DNA from: an uncultured Bacteroidales bacterium
Lineage (GTDB): Bacteria; Bacteroidota; Bacteroidia; Bacteroidales; F082
Direction: 5' to 3'
NCBI GenBank assembly: GCA_900317155.1
Contig: ONFO01000017.1
Coordinates: 1-64,000, forward strand
DNA: 64,000 nt
A model generated the notes under the pieces. It was not told where the DNA came from, did not search any database, and was given only the letters and a program-made list of their open reading frames with translations. Positions 58,426 through 64,000 of this stretch are shown in pieces; position 1 is the first letter of the stretch; every line of letters starts with the position of its first letter. Made by a program: the position numbers and the translations under genes.

Positions 58426-60897
58426 ATGAAAAAGTTATTTACCATAGCATTAATCTTGTTGGTAGCCACAATGGGCCACTCACAAGTGAGTAAGGTGTCG
58501 AAGAACGACGCTAAGAATAAAGTCGCTACCAGTCAAGTCACCAAAGACATGGAAAGCTTAAAGAACAAGCAAAGCGAACTCAACAAGACCCGCTCCGACG
58601 GCGAACTCGACTACACGGTCAACGATTGGCAGACCAACTGGAGCAATATCAACCGCACCATCGTTTGGCCTGACGGGAAAGTCAACTTTGCCTACAACAT
58701 GGCTAATAGCGAGAGCCTCAGCGATTGTGGTACCGGCATCGGCACTTACGACTCCAACCTTGACGAATGGATTCCATCAGATGGACGTATAGAAATTGAA
58801 AAAACCAGTTTCGGTTCCATCGCCCGCTATCAGGAAAACAGTATTGTTGTTGCTGCCCAAACTGAATCCATGTGTGGCTTGTACATTGTGGAGGACAAAG
58901 ACAACATAACCCCTAACAGTGTCCCTGCTGTCAGTTACCTTGACCCCACATACAATCCTCGCTGCCCCAATGTAATGACCTCGGGAGCCAACCGTGACAT
59001 CATCCACGTGGTTGCCACTGCCAATAGTAATTTTGGTGTTCCTGGTGCTGAAGGCGTCAACATGCCCATCATTTACTTCCGTTCGATGGACGGTGGCGAA
59101 ACTTGGGACAAAGAAAACATCGTTCTTCCCTACATGGGTCCTGAATATGGTGTTGCTTGGGGCAACCACATCTGCTATTGGATGGAGACCACCGAAGACA
59201 ACTGCCTCGCTTTAGTTGTCAACAACCCTTGGAGCGACGGTATGGTTATCTACAGCTATGACGATGGTGAAACATGGGAAAGAAAGGTATTCTACCATCA
59301 TCCTGGCATCAACACTACTTTCGACACTTGGTTCATGTATCCGCGTTGGACCTCCTGTGTCTGGGGAGCCAACGATGAGCTCTGTCTTGCCTACGAGTTT
59401 AACTGCACCACTGGTGAACCTGGTTCAAGAAACTACGATCCAAGCATTGGCGGTGTTGCATTTTGGAGCGAAAGCCTGCCTTACCATGGTGAGACCCCAC
59501 CCCCCACTCCTGGCCAGCCCTTTGTCATGAACACTGATTACATACTCGAACTCTATAATAGCTGGTACAACAGCTTTAGCAACTACTATAACTGGTACAA
59601 CCCTTTGCAAGAGATATGGACTGAATTTTTTGGCTACATTGACGAAGGAGAAACCCTCTTTTTAGGTTTACACGGCGATTATAACTGTGGTCCAGTGGCC
59701 ATGCCTGTCCTCTGCAAGGTGCCAAATACCGACGATGACCTAATAGCTGTTTGGATTGCCTTGGATCCAAACAATATGGATTATAATGGCAATCTTTACT
59801 TTAAACTCTTCGGCAGCTATTCCCCTAACGGTGGACTTCAATGGTTTCCCAAAATTCATCTTAGTGACGACTTTATGTGGACACTCAACGAGTTCGTTTA
59901 TCCACAAGCCGCTGTGATTGGATCAACCCTCGTGGTTGCTGTCCAGACTGATAGTGAAACGGGTACCTTCATCCAAGACGACGACCCAGATGGTGGCAAC
60001 AATTTTTACCAAGGCTTTACCTTCGATATCAGCGGTTTCATTCCCCCAGTCCCACCCTCACCACACCCAAACAATTCAGAATGGTACTACGAAATCGAGT
60101 GGGACAACGGCGACATCACCTACCAACACTTGGAATGCACAGGCGACACCGTCATGCAAGGCAAGCGACCTAAGGTAATCGTGCGCAGCAACACGCATTA
60201 CGACCGCGAAGAAATCGAAGTGACGCACGAATACATCTATGAGGAAAACGGCATCGTCTATTGGTGGAACAAGGATCTGCAGGAGTTCACCACGCTTTAC
60301 AACCTCAATGCCAACGCGGGCGACGAATGGGAAATCAAGGTCGGCACGGAGAGCCTCACCATGCACGTGGATGCCGTAGAGAATTACGAATACGAAGGCT
60401 ACACCTATCGGATGCTGACAGTGAGCGACCCCGAAGACCTTTTTAGCGGCAACATCGTGTGCGGCATCGGCCACCTCACCAGTTTCTTCCCCGAACGGCT
60501 GATGAACCAAGGCAAAGGCTTCCGCGTGGAAGGCATACGTTGCTATTGGATTGACGGCAACTTGATATTTAAAATCGGCGAGGAAGACTGCGATGCAATT
60601 TATGGCGAACTTCATGGAATGGAAGAAATCGGCCTTTCGACAGGCTCAGGAACCTTCACTGTCTATCCCAACCCGACAAATAGCGTCCTCACCATTCAGC
60701 ATTCAACATTGACTACGTCGAATGCTTCGCATTTCAGCATTCCGAATTCATCATTCAGAATTACCAACCTGATGGGACAAACCCTCCTGCAAGGTTCAAT
60801 TAATGCTGAAACCCAACAGATTGACATCGCAAACCTGCCCGCGGGCATGTATTTCATCAATGTGGGTGAACAAACCGCAAAATTTGTGAAACAATGA
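58426..60897 (+). CDS. BNR/sialidase-like T9SS surface protein
   Basis: 823 residues with signal peptide (MKKLFTIALILLVATMGHSQ). After a Lys/Asn-rich spacer the body has BNR/Asp-box-like turns (YFRSMDGGETWDKENI, YSYDDGETWERKVF, YSPNGGLQWFPKI), suggesting a beta-propeller. Sialidase active-site arginines were not identified, so it may be a non-catalytic propeller. From about residue 548 the 190-residue WYYEI...DCDAI module and the sorting domain closely match the preceding gene, and the last 130 bases are nearly identical. Its stop overlaps the next ATG by 4 bases (ATGA). Confidence 0.85.
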   Translation: MKKLFTIALILLVATMGHSQVSKVSKNDAKNKVATSQVTKDMESLKNKQSELNKTRSDGELDYTVNDWQTNWSNINRTIVWPDGKVNFAYNMANSESLSDCGTGIGTYDSNLDEWIPSDGRIEIEKTSFGSIARYQENSIVVAAQTESMCGLYIVEDKDNITPNSVPAVSYLDPTYNPRCPNVMTSGANRDIIHVVATANSNFGVPGAEGVNMPIIYFRSMDGGETWDKENIVLPYMGPEYGVAWGNHICYWMETTEDNCLALVVNNPWSDGMVIYSYDDGETWERKVFYHHPGINTTFDTWFMYPRWTSCVWGANDELCLAYEFNCTTGEPGSRNYDPSIGGVAFWSESLPYHGETPPPTPGQPFVMNTDYILELYNSWYNSFSNYYNWYNPLQEIWTEFFGYIDEGETLFLGLHGDYNCGPVAMPVLCKVPNTDDDLIAVWIALDPNNMDYNGNLYFKLFGSYSPNGGLQWFPKIHLSDDFMWTLNEFVYPQAAVIGSTLVVAVQTDSETGTFIQDDDPDGGNNFYQGFTFDISGFIPPVPPSPHPNNSEWYYEIEWDNGDITYQHLECTGDTVMQGKRPKVIVRSNTHYDREEIEVTHEYIYEENGIVYWWNKDLQEFTTLYNLNANAGDEWEIKVGTESLTMHVDAVENYEYEGYTYRMLTVSDPEDLFSGNIVCGIGHLTSFFPERLMNQGKGFRVEGIRCYWIDGNLIFKIGEEDCDAIYGELHGMEEIGLSTGSGTFTVYPNPTNSVLTIQHSTLTTSNASHFSIPNSSFRITNLMGQTLLQGSINAETQQIDIANLPAGMYFINVGEQTAKFVKQ

Positions 60898-62237
60898 AAA
60901 CACGATGTATAATATGTGCGTTCCTTGTGCTGGCAGGTCTCACAGCATGCCAGCACAAGGCGCGATGGCTCAAAGAAGCGGAAACATACTACCAGCAAGG
61001 CCTCGAACAACGCGCCGCCAAACAATCGGAAAGCGCTGCCGAATCGTTCAGCCAAGCACTGATTGCCATTGATCACTGCAATCAAGCAAAGCCTGAAGTG
61101 CAACGGCTGAAAGCGCAAACCGAGGACAACCTCGGCTTCTGCTACTGGAAGCACGAGCTCTTCGACGAAGCCTTACACCTACATGAAGATGCCGCCACAC
61201 TGGCTCGTGAACTCAGCGATTCCACTTTATTAATGAATGCCCTGCGCAACTGCGGGCGGGCTACTGCCTCGCTGGGCGACATCGATGCGGCGGAGCAACA
61301 TTATGAGGAAGCTCTTGGACTAGCCAAGGCTCTGAACGACAAAACGATGGAAAACGAAATCCTTTTGGAATCAAGCCGCGACGTGCTGTTGGTAAAAGAA
61401 GACTATGAACAAGTAATTGAACGCGTCAGTCAAGCCTTGGCCAACGGCGCACAAGGCGATGGCCCACTGACTTTGGGCTTGGCCTACTATTATCTGGAGC
61501 AGGACAGCCTCGCCATCGTCCACCTCACCGAAGCCACCCATAACGAGATGGCAGGCGTGCGTATGTCGGCCTATCAAAGCCTGGCGTTCATCCATCAGTT
61601 GGCTGGAGATTACCAGCAAGCCCTTGAATGTCAAGAGCTGTTTAACGAGAACATGATGCAGGCCAACCATACCCACCGCAGCGAGCAAATGCAACGCATC
61701 AAGGCGGAATATGACCTCCAGATGCAGAAAATCAACCTCGAAGCCGAACAGAAACTAAAGAGTCTCTATCTCTATCTCATCCTCGGCGGCTTGGTGGTGG
61801 CCTTGGCCGTAGTGTTGCTGCTTCTGCGACAAAAAACGCTGAACGCCAAACTGAAAGCCGAAGAAATGAAAAACCAACTGGAGCTGGAGCTGAAGAAAAA
61901 CAAGGTGTATGTGACCGCCCTCGCCCTCACCGAACAAATCACCGCCTCAACCCTCGACTTCGACCTGAAGGAAACAGAATGGGACGACTTCGTGACGCTC
62001 ATCGACAAGGTCTACAGCGACTTCACCAAACGGCTGCTGAACCAGTACCCCACACTCACCAAGAGCGACCTGCAAATCTGCTGCCTCACCAAGCAAGGTT
62101 TCAGCAACCAAGTCATCTCCATCCTGATGAACCTGCAAACCAACTCCTACGCCCGGCGCAAGTCGCGCATCAAACAGGAGAAGATGAACGGCTTGGAGGA
62201 CGAGCGGAGTTTTGAAGAAATTATCAATTCGATATAG
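60894..62237 (+). CDS. Membrane-tethered TPR regulator with C-terminal helix-turn-helix
   Basis: 447 residues. The signal peptide ends in lipobox LTAC (Cys19), then tetratricopeptide-like repeats (about 25-260: ETYYQQGLEQRAAKQSESAAESFSQAL, DNLGFCYWKHELFDEALHLHEDAA and so on), a coiled coil, a transmembrane helix (about 288-306), a second coiled coil, and a cytoplasmic C-terminal domain with YPTLTKSDLQICCLTKQGFSNQVISILMNLQTNSYARRKSRIKQEKM. That segment fits the LuxR-like DNA-binding end of Bacteroidota TPR regulators. It could sense envelope or surface signals and act on transcription directly. A lipobox together with an inner helix is odd; the first helix may simply be a signal anchor. ATGA coupling suggests it controls the adjacent surface genes. 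Confidence 0.82.
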   Translation: MKTRCIICAFLVLAGLTACQHKARWLKEAETYYQQGLEQRAAKQSESAAESFSQALIAIDHCNQAKPEVQRLKAQTEDNLGFCYWKHELFDEALHLHEDAATLARELSDSTLLMNALRNCGRATASLGDIDAAEQHYEEALGLAKALNDKTMENEILLESSRDVLLVKEDYEQVIERVSQALANGAQGDGPLTLGLAYYYLEQDSLAIVHLTEATHNEMAGVRMSAYQSLAFIHQLAGDYQQALECQELFNENMMQANHTHRSEQMQRIKAEYDLQMQKINLEAEQKLKSLYLYLILGGLVVALAVVLLLLRQKTLNAKLKAEEMKNQLELELKKNKVYVTALALTEQITASTLDFDLKETEWDDFVTLIDKVYSDFTKRLLNQYPTLTKSDLQICCLTKQGFSNQVISILMNLQTNSYARRKSRIKQEKMNGLEDERSFEEIINSI

Positions 62238-62329
62238 TTGTCTGTTGTTCAGTTATTCAGTTGTTCAATTGAAATATTGAGTCTATGAATCTTAAATCTT
62301 TGAATCAAATAATAAAAACCTAAAATACC

Positions 62330-64000
62330 ATGAAAAGTTTACTTACAATTACAGTTCTAATGGCCTTGGCCATGGGTGGATTTGCTCAAAATCAGTATGA
62401 TTTCTCGGCAGTTTGCGAATCGGGGCAAACATTATACTACCGCATTACTGATGCGGAAGCACACACCGTAATCTTGACGTACCCTTGCCGACAAGAAGGT
62501 AACACTTGGTTCGAGGGAGATTATTATTATGGATTTGTAAAGCCGGAAGGAGAAATCATTATCCCTTCTGTTGTTACTTATAATGACACGAATTATACCG
62601 TAACCGCCATTGATTCCAACACCTTTTGGGAGTGCATTATTACATCTGTTTTTATGCCAAACACTGTAAACCATATCACTCCAAGAGCATTTGGGGCTTG
62701 TGTGTTTTTGGAATCTATCTCAATGGAAGAAGTAAATCCAACATACTATTCGGAAAGCAACACCATCATCAGAAGAGAAGACAATGCGTTGGTGGTGGGA
62801 TGCAAGACAAGCACAATTCCTGAAGGCATTGAGATCATATGCCAGCAGGCTATTTATGCTATGGACTACAGCGGTGTTTTGACAATTCCCAATTCTGTTA
62901 GGATTATTGAAGATGGAGCTTTTGCCTATAACCCTTTTTCGGGTTCCCTTGCTCTTCCTGAATCATTGGAAACCCTTGGCTCGATGGCTTTTTATGCAAG
63001 CGGTTTTTCAGGATCCTTGACCATGCCCAATTCCGTGACGGAAATAGGGAATCATGCGTTTTATGGATGTGGTTTTACTGGCAATTTGACACTGTCTTCA
63101 TCACTTTCCACAATAGAGAATTGTGCTTTTGCGAATTGCCATTTTTCTGGAACTCTCGTCATACCGAATTCTGTAAACCTTATTGTTGGTGCTGCTTTTT
63201 CTGGAAACAACTTCTCAGAGCTTGTCTTGGGAGAATCTGTGGCTACTATCGAAAGCATCGCTTTTTTAGATTGCAACAATCTGACAGGAGCATTAAGATT
63301 ACCCGCTTCGCTTACTCAAATTGATGAACTGGCATTTAAGAATACTTCTTTCAACGAGATTTATTCTCCAAACAGGATGCCTCCTACACTTAATACTACC
63401 GATTTATATCCATTCGCTTTCGATGGATACGACACAAGCACCCCAATACATATTCCTTTTGGTTGCACAGAAGCCTACCAAAACGCCGAGGGTTGGAACT
63501 ATTTCACCAACTTTATCGAAGAGGAACCTATCATCTATACCGACTTTGAACCAGACCTATGCGTGTCTTGGGTTAGCGCTCCTTACCCTCATGACACAAT
63601 TAAAATTGATTTCGACCAAGATGGAGCTATTGATTTTAAGGTGTTTCTATCATGGCGCTCAACTGGTGAGATTGCCATTGACATGATATCGTCTTGGGAA
63701 CATCGTTATAAGGCATATGACAGCGATTCCATCGTCCCATCCGACGAAGTCTATCCATCCATACATTACTGGCTTACCCCAAATTATCCATGGCAATATA
63801 TGTTCATTGATACGACCTATTTGGAAGATTATATCGGTTTTCGTAAGACAATAAACGGCGAAAACTACTATGCTTGGGTAAGCGTACATGCAGACAAACA
63901 GCATACATCATCTTCCAACAAAGTTTGGGCCTATGTCGACCGCGTCGCCTACTGCACCATCCCCGATTATCCCCTACGCTGGGGACAAACCAGTTTGAAC
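62330..64000 (+). CDS. BspA-like leucine-rich-repeat surface protein, 3' end cut by window edge
   Basis: 557 uninterrupted codons from the ATG at 62330 to the window edge. The signal peptide (MKSLLTITVLMALAMGGFAQ) is followed by YDFSAVCESGQTLYYRITDAEAHTVILTYP, the same N-terminal domain as the 55706 gene. About ten LRR_5/BspA repeats follow (IPNSVRIIEDGAFAYNPFSGSLALPESLETLGSMAFYASGF and so on), a capping segment (IHIPFGCTEAYQNAEGWNYFTNF), then a beta-rich region starting DFEPDLCVSW. The sorting domain, if present, lies beyond the window. The leader (AAAAACCTAAAATACCATG) resembles that of the 58426 gene. No strong promoter box is seen in the 92-base gap. Confidence 0.9.
   Translation, partial: MKSLLTITVLMALAMGGFAQNQYDFSAVCESGQTLYYRITDAEAHTVILTYPCRQEGNTWFEGDYYYGFVKPEGEIIIPSVVTYNDTNYTVTAIDSNTFWECIITSVFMPNTVNHITPRAFGACVFLESISMEEVNPTYYSESNTIIRREDNALVVGCKTSTIPEGIEIICQQAIYAMDYSGVLTIPNSVRIIEDGAFAYNPFSGSLALPESLETLGSMAFYASGFSGSLTMPNSVTEIGNHAFYGCGFTGNLTLSSSLSTIENCAFANCHFSGTLVIPNSVNLIVGAAFSGNNFSELVLGESVATIESIAFLDCNNLTGALRLPASLTQIDELAFKNTSFNEIYSPNRMPPTLNTTDLYPFAFDGYDTSTPIHIPFGCTEAYQNAEGWNYFTNFIEEEPIIYTDFEPDLCVSWVSAPYPHDTIKIDFDQDGAIDFKVFLSWRSTGEIAIDMISSWEHRYKAYDSDSIVPSDEVYPSIHYWLTPNYPWQYMFIDTTYLEDYIGFRKTINGENYYAWVSVHADKQHTSSSNKVWAYVDRVAYCTIPDYPLRWGQTSLN

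Noticed and set aside
1..64000. CRISPR arrays, tRNA or rRNA genes, prophage or conjugative modules
   Set aside because: No regularly spaced repeats, cloverleaf-like sequences, integrase, capsid or transfer genes were found in the gaps, all of which are short.

Overview
The window looks like a chromosomal segment of a Bacteroidales-type Bacteroidota. The evidence is many long secreted proteins, several ending in type IX secretion (T9SS) C-terminal sorting domains; a T9SS plug-protein homologue (DUF5103); a PorV/PorQ-family barrel; TonB-dependent receptor-like barrels with CarboxypepD_reg domains; Bacteroidota-specific lipoproteins such as DUF4837; and Bacteroidota -7 promoter boxes (TAnnTTTG) in front of most transcription units. 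No tRNA, rRNA, CRISPR array, prophage or integrative element was seen.

Layout. 1-10017 (minus strand): secreted cargo, namely an M14 carboxypeptidase (cut by the window edge), an endonuclease I-type nuclease with InlB-like repeats, an 87-residue protein with a hydrophobic basic tail, and a 1561-residue multidomain T9SS protein. 10176-18691: an HsdR-N-like protein, a small lipoprotein, DUF4837 lipoprotein plus LysM lytic transglycosylase, and a GNAT-YbaK-PurL unit. 18925-26271: a 2448-residue protein with gingipain/HagA-like adhesin modules and a T9SS tail. 26350-33864: an outer-membrane barrel, PriA, the DUF5103 plug protein bracketed by two MITE-like repeats, a HIT protein and GreA. 33985-43551: a three-gene unit of TonB-dependent receptor, 1537-residue T9SS protein and PorV-family barrel. 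43815-47021: two lipoproteins, a candidate small RNA, a GNAT/DAHP synthase/chorismate mutase fusion and a REP-associated transposase with REP elements. 47119-55321 (plus): AsnRS, RpoN, a histidine kinase, QueA, GlyRS and a zinc-ribbon protein. 55706-64000 (plus): a cluster of related surface proteins (two BspA-like leucine-rich-repeat proteins and a BNR-like protein) with a membrane-tethered TPR/helix-turn-helix regulator translationally coupled into it.

How it fits together. The theme is export of large modular proteins to the cell surface, with export components (plug protein, PorV-family barrel) interleaved with cargo, and housekeeping genes between. The least expected observations are: (i) a free-standing candidate small RNA near 44770-44848 whose sequence is 21/24 complementary to the untranslated leader of the TonB-dependent receptor 1.2 kb away; (ii) a REP element read in frame as the linker joining an acetyltransferase to DAHP synthase/chorismate mutase, next to the REP transposase; (iii) an intrinsic-terminator hairpin between the greA promoter box and the greA start; (iv) two inverted-repeat elements flanking the T9SS plug gene; and (v) near-identical sorting-domain DNA, with intergenic-type repeat sequence inside the reading frame, in two neighbouring surface-protein genes. 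Function calls are from recognised motifs and family resemblance by eye; no searches or folding programs were run.
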